Source: Neobacillus cucumis (GTDB lineage: Bacteria > Bacillota > Bacilli > Bacillales > Cytobacillaceae). From it: a stretch of 64,000 bases of DNA. The translations under genes were made by a program, and so were the position numbers. The stretch spans positions 62,001 through 126,000 of the forward strand of contig NZ_PGVE01000072.1 in assembly GCF_002860255.1 (NCBI RefSeq), read 5' to 3'. Under the pieces are notes generated by a model. That model was not told the DNA's origin, ran no database searches, and saw only the letters and a program-made list of their open reading frames with translations. Below are positions 1 to 8,373 of this stretch, in pieces; the stretch's first letter is position 1; the number at the start of each line of letters is the position of its first letter.

Positions 1-561
1 GAATTTTTTAGGGTGCGGGAACAGTATCTTGATTATATTCAGGATTTTGTTTCTTTACATGAGGATGAGTTTTCCAAAGAAGTGATAGATAGCTGGAATC
101 GAGTGATGATAAAAGCATTTGATAAAGTTGTGTTAGGTTTTGTTGAAGAACATCAATACTATTCACATCAAAAACTACGTGCTCAACAGGAACTTATACA
201 GGAGTTAAGTTCCCCGGTTATTGCTCTTAACAAAGAGGTAGCGTTACTTCCTCTTGTAGGCGATATAGATACGAGACGGGCTAAGTTAATGCTTGAAAAT
301 ACTTTGAACCAGTGTGTCAATCTAGGAGTAAATGATCTTGTTATTGATTTATCAGGCTTTCTAATGATTGATACCATGGTAGCCCATCAAATCTTCCTTA
401 TGATAGAAGCATTGAGATTAATTGGGGTGACCTCTACCCTTTCAGGAGTAAGACCCGAGATAGCACAAACGGCTGTACAGCTAGGACTCGAATTCAAGGA
501 TGTTTCAACCTATTCTACTCTGCGCCATGCACTAACTTCATTGGCTGCCTTCAGAGGATGA
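1..561 (+). CDS. RsbR-type STAS stress protein, 5' end missing
   Basis: The reading frame is open to the first base of the window, so the gene begins upstream; an internal GTG at 13 is not a convincing start. About 186 residues are visible, against roughly 270-280 for RsbR paralogues, so most of the N-terminal globin-like sensor half is missing. The C-terminal 110 residues form a STAS domain with the motifs IDTMVAHQ and RPEIAQTAVQLGL. These carry the two threonines that RsbT phosphorylates in Bacillus RsbR. RsbR proteins build the stressosome, which holds RsbT until stress frees it to activate sigma-B. It could be any RsbR paralogue (RsbRA to RsbRD). Confidence 0.85.
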   Translation, partial: EFFRVREQYLDYIQDFVSLHEDEFSKEVIDSWNRVMIKAFDKVVLGFVEEHQYYSHQKLRAQQELIQELSSPVIALNKEVALLPLVGDIDTRRAKLMLENTLNQCVNLGVNDLVIDLSGFLMIDTMVAHQIFLMIEALRLIGVTSTLSGVRPEIAQTAVQLGLEFKDVSTYSTLRHALTSLAAFRG

Positions 562-666
562 CATGGTTGCGTGTTTGTCGATTAGCTATTAAATTTTTCT
601 GATTTAATTTTTTATTATGTTGTCCACACCTTGTCACACTACCAATCATAAATTATCTAAAAGGGT

Positions 667-1086
667 ATGAAGGGAAGAAGGGTGCGATTGCGGGACGATG
701 AGAATAGATTTAAAAAGAAACCCAATAAGGAATCGAATCGGTTTTCTGGATTTATGTTTGGAACCAATAAGCAAGGAGAAGGAAACATAAAGGACGAAAG
801 TCATTCACAAGAAATTCCGGAACAAAAAGAGCCACCCTATTTCAATCGCAAGACAAATCAGTTTGATGATTGGATCCTTGGCTCTCGGAGAAAGGAAGCG
901 GAGCACAGTGCTCTGACTCCTCAAAATCAAGTAGAACAACAAATCGTAAATCTACTTAACAAAGTGGATGTCGTATTGCTTATGGAAACAGTAGATATGC
1001 TTGTCGAAACAACTAAACAATATAAACCATTACTGAAAGGAATCTCCCCAAAGTTTAAACAATTAATAAACAAATTTAAATCCTAA
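667..1086 (+). CDS. Small basic protein of unknown function
   Basis: A 139-residue protein that I do not recognise with certainty. The first 90 residues are polar, highly charged and probably disordered. The last 50 form a predicted amphipathic helix pair (VEQQIVNLLNKVDVVLLMET onward) ending in a lysine-rich tail. This layout of disordered head plus short helical tail resembles small Bacillus spore-associated proteins such as YppG, but that comparison is weak. An ATG start follows AAAAGGGT, which is very close to the start. A 50-nt perfect hairpin begins 4 bases after the stop. The gene lies convergent to the epimerase. Confidence 0.6.
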   Translation: MKGRRVRLRDDENRFKKKPNKESNRFSGFMFGTNKQGEGNIKDESHSQEIPEQKEPPYFNRKTNQFDDWILGSRRKEAEHSALTPQNQVEQQIVNLLNKVDVVLLMETVDMLVETTKQYKPLLKGISPKFKQLINKFKS

Positions 1087-1090
1087 TACA

Positions 1091-1140
1091 CATGGGGACG
1101 GTTCTCCTGCTTCTTTGGAAGCAGGAGAACCGTCCCCGTG
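1091..1140. repeat. Dispersed 50-nt hairpin repeat, copy 1
   Basis: A 23-bp nearly perfect inverted repeat with a 4-nt loop, containing GGGGACGGTTCTCCTGC and its complement. The same unit recurs at 5123-5172, and a diverged copy lies at 61332-61389. It sits between two convergent stop codons and could act as a bidirectional terminator, although neither side has a U-tract. Similar GGGGACGGTTCT hairpins are scattered through many Firmicute genomes and look like REP/MITE-type repeats. Confidence 0.9.
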
Positions 1141-1141
1141 A

Positions 1142-2155
1142 TTATTTTTCCTTTTGATAATATTGTTTGAACCAATTTACAAACTGACCTAAACCAGCTT
1201 CAATGGATGTTCGTGGATAGAACCCGATATCCTGATGTAAATCGGAAATATCTGCATAGGTTTCTTTCACATCTCCAGGCTGCATTGGTAAGAATTCTAC
1301 TTTCGCTGTTTTCCCAATGTGTTTCTCTAATATTTGAATAAAATCCATTAACTTTACAGGATTGTTATTGCCAATATTATAAATTTTATAGGGAGCATAG
1401 CTAGAGCTAGGATCGGGATTCTTCTTATCCCAGTCATGATTGTACTCTGGCGGATGATCCAATAATTGAATGATTCCTTCCACAATATCATCAATAAAAG
1501 TAAAATCTCTGCGCATGTCCCCATTATTAAATACTTTTATTGTATTTCCCTCGAAAATATCTTTAGTGAAAGTATAATAAGCCATATCAGGCCGTCCCCA
1601 CGGTCCATATACCGTAAAGAAACGAAGACCTGTAGTTGGAATATTATATAGATGACTGTAAGTATGAGCCATTAATTCATTTGCTTTTTTAGTGGCTGCA
1701 TACAAACTCACAGGATGATCAACAGAGTCACTCGTTGAGAAGGGAATGTTTGAATTTGCTCCATAAACCGAGCTTGATGAGGCATAGATTAAGTGTTTTA
1801 CATGATAGTGCCGGCATGCTTCTAAAATATTTGTATATCCCAGCAGGTTGGAATGAATATAGGAATGTGGATTTGTAAGACTATAGCGGACTCCTGCTTG
1901 AGCAGCTAAATTAATGACAATCTCTATGGAGTGGTTTTGAAATAATGTTTTTAATGACTCTTCCTCTGCTAAATCGATTTTATAGAATTCAAAATTAGGG
2001 TGTTCGTCTAGTAACTTTAACCGTTCTTTCTTTAAAAGAACGTCGTAATATTCATTAAGGTTATCGATACCAATTACATGGTAATTTTGTGCTAACAAAC
2101 GTTTAGAAAGATGAAATCCAATAAAACCTGCTGCTCCAGTGACTAAAATATTCAT
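1142..2155 (-). CDS. NAD-dependent UDP-sugar epimerase (UDP-glucuronate 4-epimerase type)
   Basis: A 337-residue extended short-chain dehydrogenase. The N-terminal Rossmann motif GAAGFIG (residues 7-13) binds NAD. The catalytic set is the serine run at 126-129 and Y152-x3-K156 in SLYAATKK. Its length and the TVYGPWGRPDMA segment fit the CapI/UDP-glucuronate 4-epimerase branch rather than classical GalE. It would interconvert nucleotide sugars for surface polysaccharide. The start codon overlaps the stop of the kinase-like gene by 4 nt (ATGA), so it is the last gene of a three-gene operon with a glycosyltransferase. A role in a spore-surface glycan, as proposed for the Bacillus ytc cluster, is an inference from context. 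Confidence 0.88.
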   Translation of the reverse strand: MNILVTGAAGFIGFHLSKRLLAQNYHVIGIDNLNEYYDVLLKKERLKLLDEHPNFEFYKIDLAEEESLKTLFQNHSIEIVINLAAQAGVRYSLTNPHSYIHSNLLGYTNILEACRHYHVKHLIYASSSSVYGANSNIPFSTSDSVDHPVSLYAATKKANELMAHTYSHLYNIPTTGLRFFTVYGPWGRPDMAYYTFTKDIFEGNTIKVFNNGDMRRDFTFIDDIVEGIIQLLDHPPEYNHDWDKKNPDPSSSYAPYKIYNIGNNNPVKLMDFIQILEKHIGKTAKVEFLPMQPGDVKETYADISDLHQDIGFYPRTSIEAGLGQFVNWFKQYYQKEK

Positions 2156-3432
2156 TTTCTGCGATCATGACCTTTACGGCCGTCCTCTTTTTTTCGATTC
2201 TTATTTCTTTTCCTATGCTCGTCCATTTTCTTAATCTTTTTACTTACTTGTTCCTCTTCAACTATTTCTTCTTTCCCAAGAGGAATGGGGGTGCTCGTCC
2301 ACTCCGCATGTAGATCAGGATCCATTTCCTTTACCTGTTCAAGGAAAGACTCTAAGAAGCCTCTTTCACGAAGGTTTTGAAATAACTCAAGAGGTCTTTT
2401 TTGTTCATTTGTGAAGGCATAGACATGGTCAACCATTTTAAATCCATTATTGGTTATTATAATATGTCTTAGTGGGGCATCAATTTGCTTAAATCCTGAT
2501 TTTTTTTGATTAGTTAAAATATCAAGTAATTGTCTTGTCACGTCTTCCGATAATTTAGATTGATGCTTAAGAAAGGTGTTTAAATCAGGTCCGAGAAGAT
2601 ATTCCATCACTACATAATTCGGTCCTGTTTCAAAAACCTTTGGTATAAAGGACAAGTTTTTGTAAGTTAGTAAAACCTTTTTTTCCTGATTGGCATGCTC
2701 TTGTTTTCCGTAAATCTTAACACATTTATCTTCTGCTACCCGATATACGGCACCCTGATGGCCTTTACCAATTAATTGTTGTGTAACTGAACTGTCTACC
2801 CTTACACTTTCTCCAGAGCCGCCTGAGGTTACGGGGATATTTTTATAGTCCAATCTGTTTTTGTAAAAATATTTCCCCCAAGCTTCGTATGCACGCGGTG
2901 CTAACTTTTTTACTTGCGCTAAGAATGAGTCTTTTAATAGGATGATCTCTAAATCTCTTAGTAGTTTAAGAGGAACAGGATACATTTTGGTGAAGGCATT
3001 AACATGGTCAACGACTTTGAGCTCTTCATTATCAAGGACGAAAATGTGGCTAAGAGGGGCATCTACCGTGGTAAACTTTGCCTTTTTTAAGTTAAACAAA
3101 ATATTAAGAAGCTTTCTTGCGATAGATTCAGGGAGGTAGGTGCAATTCTTTAGGTATTCTTTTAACGTTGGCGCATTAAAATATTCCATGACGACATAGT
3201 TTGATCCTGTTTCATATACTTTGGGTAAAAAGGACAAATGTTTTCCAACTGTAAGAGCTTTGGCCTCCATCTCTGCTTCAAGCGGATCGATGTATATTTT
3301 TACACATTTGTCTTCAGAAAGTTTAAAGACGGCACCTTTTGCCCCCATTCCTACTAAAGGATAGTTAGCAGGATTATCAATCTCTAAGGTTTTTAACCCT
3401 TTGGTAACCTTAATGGATTTAAAATTCCCCAT
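2152..3432 (-). CDS. Tandem protein-kinase-like protein
   Basis: A 426-residue protein built from two homologous kinase-like halves. Each half has a glycine loop (residues 28-35, GMGAKGAV; 222-229, GKGHQGAV), a VKIY lysine (K45, K239), a VVMEY hinge, a degenerate catalytic loop DAPLSHI or DAPLRHI (124-130, 318-324) and VDHV in place of DFG (141 and 334). HRD and the usual catalytic-loop asparagine are missing in both copies, so this may be an atypical kinase or a pseudokinase. The tail after residue 380 is strongly basic (KKIKK, RKRNKNRKK). It overlaps its neighbours by 1 and 4 nt. Bacillus spore-coat kinase-like proteins such as the CotS/CotI group are a possible functional parallel, not shown by sequence here. 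Confidence 0.75.
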   Translation of the reverse strand: MGNFKSIKVTKGLKTLEIDNPANYPLVGMGAKGAVFKLSEDKCVKIYIDPLEAEMEAKALTVGKHLSFLPKVYETGSNYVVMEYFNAPTLKEYLKNCTYLPESIARKLLNILFNLKKAKFTTVDAPLSHIFVLDNEELKVVDHVNAFTKMYPVPLKLLRDLEIILLKDSFLAQVKKLAPRAYEAWGKYFYKNRLDYKNIPVTSGGSGESVRVDSSVTQQLIGKGHQGAVYRVAEDKCVKIYGKQEHANQEKKVLLTYKNLSFIPKVFETGPNYVVMEYLLGPDLNTFLKHQSKLSEDVTRQLLDILTNQKKSGFKQIDAPLRHIIITNNGFKMVDHVYAFTNEQKRPLELFQNLRERGFLESFLEQVKEMDPDLHAEWTSTPIPLGKEEIVEEEQVSKKIKKMDEHRKRNKNRKKEDGRKGHDRRK

Positions 3433-4493
3433 TATGATCCCCCCAACAATTCATCATAATATTTTGCCTGCAATAATAGCTGTTGAGTAGCATCAAAGTT
3501 TTTCTCGACTTTTTGACGCGCTGCAATGGAGTACTCTTCCCATAACTCCCTGTGGGTCAGCATAAACTCAAGGGCTTCAGCAAGTTCATCAACATTGTTT
3601 TCTTGCACTAAGAACCCCTCTTGATGATGGGTAACCAATTCAGGGATGCCTGCATGATTAGTGGAGATGACAGGTACTCCTGTTGCCATGGCCTCTTTTA
3701 GGGTATTAGGAATCCCTTCCACATCTCCTGCTGATGATACGATACTGGCCGCGCAAAATAAATCTGCAGAGGCCATATGTTCTCGAACTTTCTCCTTTGG
3801 AAGATGATTTAATAAACGGAAGGAATCTCCTAAATTTAGTTTTTCGGACAAAGAAGTAAGGGATTCTTGAAGTTCTCCTCTACCGATAATGGTAAGTGTA
3901 GCATGAGGGAATTTGTCTTTAATTTTTTGAAAGGCCTGCATTAAAATATGATGGCCTTTTTTTTCTACTAATCTGCCTACAGATAAAATGTTTTGTGAGT
4001 CTCCAAGACTTGGCGGTCGATAATGGTATCGGCTTAGATCAATTCCTCCGTATAGCACTCTAATTTTCTCCGAAGGGCAGCCCCAGTCCATAATTCGATC
4101 GGCTAAATATTGACATACTGGAAAAAACATATCTCCTTGCTCAAAAAGCATCTTCATGTTTTCTAAATAGCCTACTGGCTGATTGGCTAAAGTGGCATCT
4201 CTGCCACGAATACTGGTTACTAGTGGAAGGTTCGTTTTGTCCTTAAAAGGAAGTAATAATATACCTAGTTGTCCATGATGGGCGTGTAAGAGAGAGATAT
4301 GATTGTTTTTTACAAATTGTCTTTTCGAATAAATTTCATTTAGATAATAAACTTTTTCATTTAGCAGCGAAAGGTCGGTCATGTACTTTGGATGTCGTAC
4401 CAAATGAATATAGTCATAGCCCGGAACTTCACGAATTTGTGGTATATATTGAGTCGGATCAACTCTTAAATTTAAATGCATAACTGTTGACAA
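3432..4493 (-). CDS. GT4-family glycosyltransferase
   Basis: A 353-residue GT-B fold retaining glycosyltransferase. The C-terminal half has the GRLVEKKGHHILMQAF nucleotide-sugar segment and the E-x7-E motif in DVEGIPNTLKEAMATG. The N-terminal acceptor domain contains SLLHAHHGQLG. The chosen start is TTG at 4493, with AAAGGAG about 10 nt upstream; an in-frame ATG four codons later is the alternative. It is the first gene of the operon with the kinase-like protein and the UDP-sugar epimerase. The operon probably makes or decorates an extracellular or spore-surface polysaccharide. Donor and acceptor cannot be read from the sequence. Confidence 0.88.
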   Translation of the reverse strand: MSTVMHLNLRVDPTQYIPQIREVPGYDYIHLVRHPKYMTDLSLLNEKVYYLNEIYSKRQFVKNNHISLLHAHHGQLGILLLPFKDKTNLPLVTSIRGRDATLANQPVGYLENMKMLFEQGDMFFPVCQYLADRIMDWGCPSEKIRVLYGGIDLSRYHYRPPSLGDSQNILSVGRLVEKKGHHILMQAFQKIKDKFPHATLTIIGRGELQESLTSLSEKLNLGDSFRLLNHLPKEKVREHMASADLFCAASIVSSAGDVEGIPNTLKEAMATGVPVISTNHAGIPELVTHHQEGFLVQENNVDELAEALEFMLTHRELWEEYSIAARQKVEKNFDATQQLLLQAKYYDELLGGS

Positions 4494-4859
4494 AAAAAAT
4501 AGCTCCTTTCGAAAAGGTATAGGGAAATAATAAAATTTTCTATATTAACTTATTCACAAATGAAAAAGAGGTTCGGACAAATAGCAAAAAAATACCTTAG
4601 AAGTATCTAACAGCTTTTTTATCCTACTAATAATTCGTAACTATTAAAGAAGAGAGGGATAAAAATTACCTTTTAAATAAAGGATTTGCCACTGCAGGAG
4701 GTAACTGGTGAGGGCCAGGTTTATTACCTGACCCCACATAATGAAGGTGGATGGATGAATGAGGAATTTACAAGGCTCTTAGGAAAAGAGGAAGGGTCCC
4801 CGTGGGATGGGGGATCATCATGTCATCTAGAATTCAATTTGACCCCTAAAACGAATAAA
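4494..4859. other. Intergenic stretch with no supported gene
   Basis: This 366-nt stretch contains the upstream region of the glycosyltransferase operon. It also contains a 71-codon TTG-initiated frame at 4686-4901 that has no recognisable family and overlaps the small gene on the other strand. I see no strong terminator or RNA. Confidence 0.5.
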
Positions 4860-5012
4860 CTAAAAGACCTCATCGTTGTATTGCATAATAGCGTCATTTA
4901 ATAAAATGATGTCCATTAAAATCTGTTCCCTTAACGTTTCGTTGTTACATTTATAAATATCATCAATTAGACGGCCAATTTCTTTCGATAAAAGAAGTTT
5001 TATTTCGCACAT
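4860..5012 (-). CDS. Putative 50-residue small protein
   Basis: A short frame beginning with ATG and preceded by GTGAGG 8 nt upstream. It encodes MCEIKLLLSKEIGRLIDDIY and continues as an acidic, leucine-rich helical peptide of 50 residues ending DEVF. It is predicted to be all-helical and soluble, with two cysteines. I do not recognise the family; the helical, acidic character recalls small Bacillus regulators, but no motif supports a function. It stands alone, well separated from genes on the same strand. Confidence 0.5.
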   Translation of the reverse strand: MCEIKLLLSKEIGRLIDDIYKCNNETLREQILMDIILLNDAIMQYNDEVF

Positions 5013-5122
5013 GGTCTGATCCTCACTTTATAGGAAGATATATTATTTATTCAATTATATGTTTATAGGTCGAGACTTTTTCGGAATTTATGTAAATTAG
5101 TCCATCGGTCATAGGTAATACA

Positions 5123-5172
5123 CACGGGGACGGTTCTCCTGCTTCCTAAGAAGCAGGAGAACCGTCCCCGTG
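5123..5172. repeat. Dispersed 50-nt hairpin repeat, copy 2
   Basis: Near-identical to the element at 1091-1140: a perfect 23-bp stem with a 4-nt loop. The palindrome extends outward through AGGTAATA and TATTACCT (5113-5182), so the stop codon of the leftward exporter gene lies inside the extended repeat. Copy 1 likewise abuts the stop codon of its leftward neighbour, and both read TAATCACGGGGACGG on that strand. Confidence 0.9.
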
Positions 5173-5176
5173 ATTA

Positions 5177-6247
5177 TTACCTGTTCTCCATTTTCCTTAG
5201 CTTATAAAAACGAATAACATTTTTAAGGGTTACTTTAACAACCGAGTAGAGTGGAATGGCGATAATGATTCCTATAAATCCATAAATAGCCCCTGAAATT
5301 AACAAAATGAAAATGACAGTTAATGGATGAAGATTCAGTTTCTTTCCCATAACTCTTGGTGTAACAAAATTTCCATCTATTTGTTGTGCAACGACTCCGA
5401 CTAAAACGACTTTCAAAACCATCAATGGACTTTGTAGAAGTGCGAAAAGGAAGGCCGGGACCATTCCGATTACGGGGCCAATAAAGGGTACCATCGTCAT
5501 ACACATGGCGAAAATAGCAAGCACTAGACTATTATTCAGGCCGATAAGGCAAAATCCAATATACAGCATGATACCATCGGATATTGCGATAATACATTGT
5601 CCGATTATATAAGCGGATAGAGTCTTATCTATATCTACAAGAATTAAATTACCCTCTTCTACGTGTTCCACAGGTAGATTTTTCAAGAGAGCGGGCTTCA
5701 GTTTCTCGCTATCACGTAAAAAATAAAAAACAATAAACGGAACAACTGCAAGCACCGTTGCAATACTAGTGATAATTGATATGATATTCGTTATATTTTG
5801 TTCGACATGATTAAAAAAGGAGTTTGAGAGAGAATTTGCTTTTTTTTCAATCATTCTTATCGAACTGTTTCCAAAGCTATTATGCTTAACCAAGTTATGG
5901 GACACATTTGATATCTTTTCAACTTTATTTGGAAATTGGTCCGAAAGTTGCTGGACTTGTTGTGCAATGGGTGTACCAGTAAAATGAACAAAAAGATATC
6001 CAGCCCCGATGAATAGTAAATAAACAATCAATATACTCATATTTTTGCTGAAATAATTGGAAAAAAAGGTTACAAATGGCCTCATTATATAATAAATTAT
6101 TCCGGAAAGGAGAATCGGAAAAAATATAGTAGCAATTAATTTTTGAAAGGGCCAAACAAAGTAATCAATTTTCCCAAATAAGAAAATGATTAATAGAATT
6201 AACAGGATACCTGTTGCATATTTAAAAAAAGGTCTCTTTATCCACAT
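5177..6247 (-). CDS. AI-2E/PerM family membrane transporter
   Basis: A 356-residue integral membrane protein of the AI-2E transporter family, which contains Bacillus YueF, YtvI and YrrI. Hydrophobic segments lie near the N-terminus (two pairs before residue 100), and a cluster of five or six follows residue 155. The signature segment TMVPFIGPVIGMVPAFL and the QQIDGNFVTPRVMGKKLNLHP loop are typical. Known members export small molecules or carry out Na+/H+ antiport, so the substrate here is uncertain. The ATG at 6247 is preferred over an upstream GTG at 6256 because GGGTGG lies 5 nt before it. It is monocistronic. Confidence 0.85.
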   Translation of the reverse strand: MWIKRPFFKYATGILLILLIIFLFGKIDYFVWPFQKLIATIFFPILLSGIIYYIMRPFVTFFSNYFSKNMSILIVYLLFIGAGYLFVHFTGTPIAQQVQQLSDQFPNKVEKISNVSHNLVKHNSFGNSSIRMIEKKANSLSNSFFNHVEQNITNIISIITSIATVLAVVPFIVFYFLRDSEKLKPALLKNLPVEHVEEGNLILVDIDKTLSAYIIGQCIIAISDGIMLYIGFCLIGLNNSLVLAIFAMCMTMVPFIGPVIGMVPAFLFALLQSPLMVLKVVLVGVVAQQIDGNFVTPRVMGKKLNLHPLTVIFILLISGAIYGFIGIIIAIPLYSVVKVTLKNVIRFYKLRKMENR

Positions 6248-6497
6248 ACCATCCACCCTAGAAGAATTTATTTCTAATAAGTAAGGAATTTATTCGCTGC
6301 TAAATTAGTTTCTCTATTTAACTATCCTATTTCTCTCCTACATAAACGTATATTTTCAACCGACAAAGGGAACTGGTACAGTTTGTTGCAGAAGGATTTT
6401 TGTCTTAGTTCTAGAATATAGATGATAAAAATCGTAAAAATTTGCAGAATGGGTGAGATAAATAATACAGAACATTACTTTCTCTTTAAATAATAAA

Positions 6498-7325
6498 ATG
6501 GAAAAAAGTATAATTGATAGACTACGGAGCGAAGGCTGCGTTTTTGCTGAAGAAGAAACCCAGTTGCTTCTCTCAGAGGCTGGCAGTATGGAGGATTTAA
6601 TGAAAATGGTAGAAATACGAGCCAGTGGCCTACCGCTTGAATACGTTCTTGGATGTACAAAATTTTGTGGGCTGCGAATAGAGGTAGAACGGGGAGTTTT
6701 TGTACCACGTCAACGTACGGAGTTCCTGGTTAAGCAGGCAGAAGCATTGACGCACATAGATGATATTGTAGTGGATTTATGCTGCGGGTCTGGTGCTGTT
6801 GGGGCTGCCATTGCAACCGACATAAATAAGATTGTATTACATTCCGTGGATATTGATCCTGTCGCAGTAAAATGTGCTTCCCGCAACCTAACAAACATTG
6901 GTGGTCACGTTTATCAAGGTGACTTATATAGGGCATTGCCCCCTTCGTTGAGAGGTCGTGTGAACATCATAGTAGCTAATGTACCTTACGTTCCTACTGA
7001 TAAAATAAAGCTGCTTCCACAGGAGGCACGCTTATATGAACCAAAAGTGGCACTTGACGGAGGAAAGGACGGGCTGGACCTTCAGCGAAAAGCAGCGGAA
7101 GAGGCGCCTATTTGGCTTGCTCCTGGAGGGCATTTATTGGTAGAAACGAGCGAAATACAGGCAGCTCAAACTCTTGAAATCTTTGCGAATGCTGGACTAA
7201 CTACCAAATTAGCCAGAGATGAAGAATGGGATGCAACAGTTATTATTGGAACAAATTCTGGCAAAAATAATCTTTTCAGAAAAACGGATGATATAAAAAT
7301 GACAGGTAAGAATCTAACAAAATAG
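6498..7325 (+). CDS. PrmC/HemK-like N5-glutamine methyltransferase
   Basis: A 275-residue SAM-dependent methyltransferase. The SAM-binding motif is VVDLCCGSGAVG (about residues 93-104), followed by VDIDPVAV. The substrate-glutamine motif, NPPY in PrmC, reads NVPY here (VANVPYVP). The family is annotated as putative protein N5-glutamine methyltransferase. Genuine PrmC modifies the GGQ glutamine of release factors. The changed motif and solitary location argue against this being the housekeeping copy, which normally follows prfA. No good ribosome-binding site precedes the ATG. The last 20 residues are polar and may be a non-conserved extension. Confidence 0.8.
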   Translation: MEKSIIDRLRSEGCVFAEEETQLLLSEAGSMEDLMKMVEIRASGLPLEYVLGCTKFCGLRIEVERGVFVPRQRTEFLVKQAEALTHIDDIVVDLCCGSGAVGAAIATDINKIVLHSVDIDPVAVKCASRNLTNIGGHVYQGDLYRALPPSLRGRVNIIVANVPYVPTDKIKLLPQEARLYEPKVALDGGKDGLDLQRKAAEEAPIWLAPGGHLLVETSEIQAAQTLEIFANAGLTTKLARDEEWDATVIIGTNSGKNNLFRKTDDIKMTGKNLTK

Positions 7326-7358
7326 ATCTCACCTGTCATTTTTGTATGACAAAAAATC

Positions 7359-8156
7359 CTAAATTGCATAGGATGCATATGATTTTAGCAGATATCGTTC
7401 TATAAACTCAGCTAATCCATCATTTTCGTGATGTCCTGTAATAAAATCAGCAGCTGCTTTAACCTCATCACTAGCGTTCCTCATTGCTACACCAGTTCCG
7501 ACAGACCTAAGCATCTCTAGATCATTGGGTCCGTCGCCAATAGCTACGACTTCATTTGGACTGATCCGGTATTCAGTAATTAAGCTTTTTATAGCAGACC
7601 ATTTGGAAACATTAGGAGCAACCATTTCAAACCCGTCAATCCAATCGATGACTTCCGCTTCCTTTTTAAACAAAGCGGAAAGGTTCGGACTGGGTGCACC
7701 TGTTCGAACACTATATTTAAGAACATCTTGATAATTTGCGAGTCTTAAATCTCCAATATACCGTGGCGGAATTTGCCCAACTTTTGTCCAATAATCGATT
7801 TCTTCATTTGTTTCCTTACAATAAAGCCCATTTGCTGTATGGATCATAACATTACAAGGATGTTCGGCGGTCAGATGGTGGAATCGTTCTTCGTTCAGTT
7901 GGACAGTTTTCATTTGGAGGGCTCTTCCTGTCTCTGCATCGTGAATAGCAGCACCATTCAAACAGATCATTGGAGTACTTAATCCTATTTCTTTATGATA
8001 AGGGGCGGTTACTTCATAGTGTCGTCCGGTAGCTAGAAAAACCTTGACACCTTGATTCATGAGCTTATTAATGGCTTCCATATTTCTGTGTGAAATGGTG
8101 TTTGTGGCTTTTAGTAGTGTACCATCCATATCAATAAATATTGCACGCACATTCAT
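7359..8156 (-). CDS. Cof-type HAD-IIB sugar-phosphate phosphatase
   Basis: A 265-residue haloacid-dehalogenase phosphatase. Motif I is FIDMDGTL at the N-terminus with the nucleophilic aspartate. Motif II is FLATGRH. The C2B cap covers about residues 80-190. Motif III/IV is VAIGDGPNDLEMLR. Cof-type enzymes dephosphorylate sugar phosphates, FMN or pyridoxal phosphate, and the substrate is not predictable. The start is the ATG at 8156, with GAGGAGG 8 nt before it; a longer frame starting at 8192 would place the SD inside the gene. Confidence 0.9.
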   Translation of the reverse strand: MNVRAIFIDMDGTLLKATNTISHRNMEAINKLMNQGVKVFLATGRHYEVTAPYHKEIGLSTPMICLNGAAIHDAETGRALQMKTVQLNEERFHHLTAEHPCNVMIHTANGLYCKETNEEIDYWTKVGQIPPRYIGDLRLANYQDVLKYSVRTGAPSPNLSALFKKEAEVIDWIDGFEMVAPNVSKWSAIKSLITEYRISPNEVVAIGDGPNDLEMLRSVGTGVAMRNASDEVKAAADFITGHHENDGLAEFIERYLLKSYASYAI

Positions 8157-8311
8157 ATATAATGCCTCCTCATTCGTTGGTAAACCCATCATATCATCTG
8201 AATATTAAAGCCTTGTAAACTCAGTGTACGAATTAAATAAAGATTAGTATGACGTATGTAAAAAACCGTTAGAACACGGTTTAAGGAACGAGGCCATTTT
8301 AATAAAATGCA

Positions 8312-8348
8312 AAAATTCCTGCTTTTTGACCAAGAGGCAGGAATTTTT
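8312..8348. terminator. Intrinsic terminator between two leftward genes
   Basis: The inverted repeat AAATTCCTGC ... GGCAGGAATTT has A/T-tracts on both sides. It lies downstream of the zincin-like gene on the minus strand and could work in either direction. Confidence 0.75.
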
Positions 8349-8373
8349 CTACATGAATGAATGCTAAATTCGT

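Noticed and set aside
4686..4901. 71-codon plus-strand frame with TTG start
   Set aside because: No recognised family and an atypical composition; it overlaps the better supported minus-strand small gene at 4860-5012.
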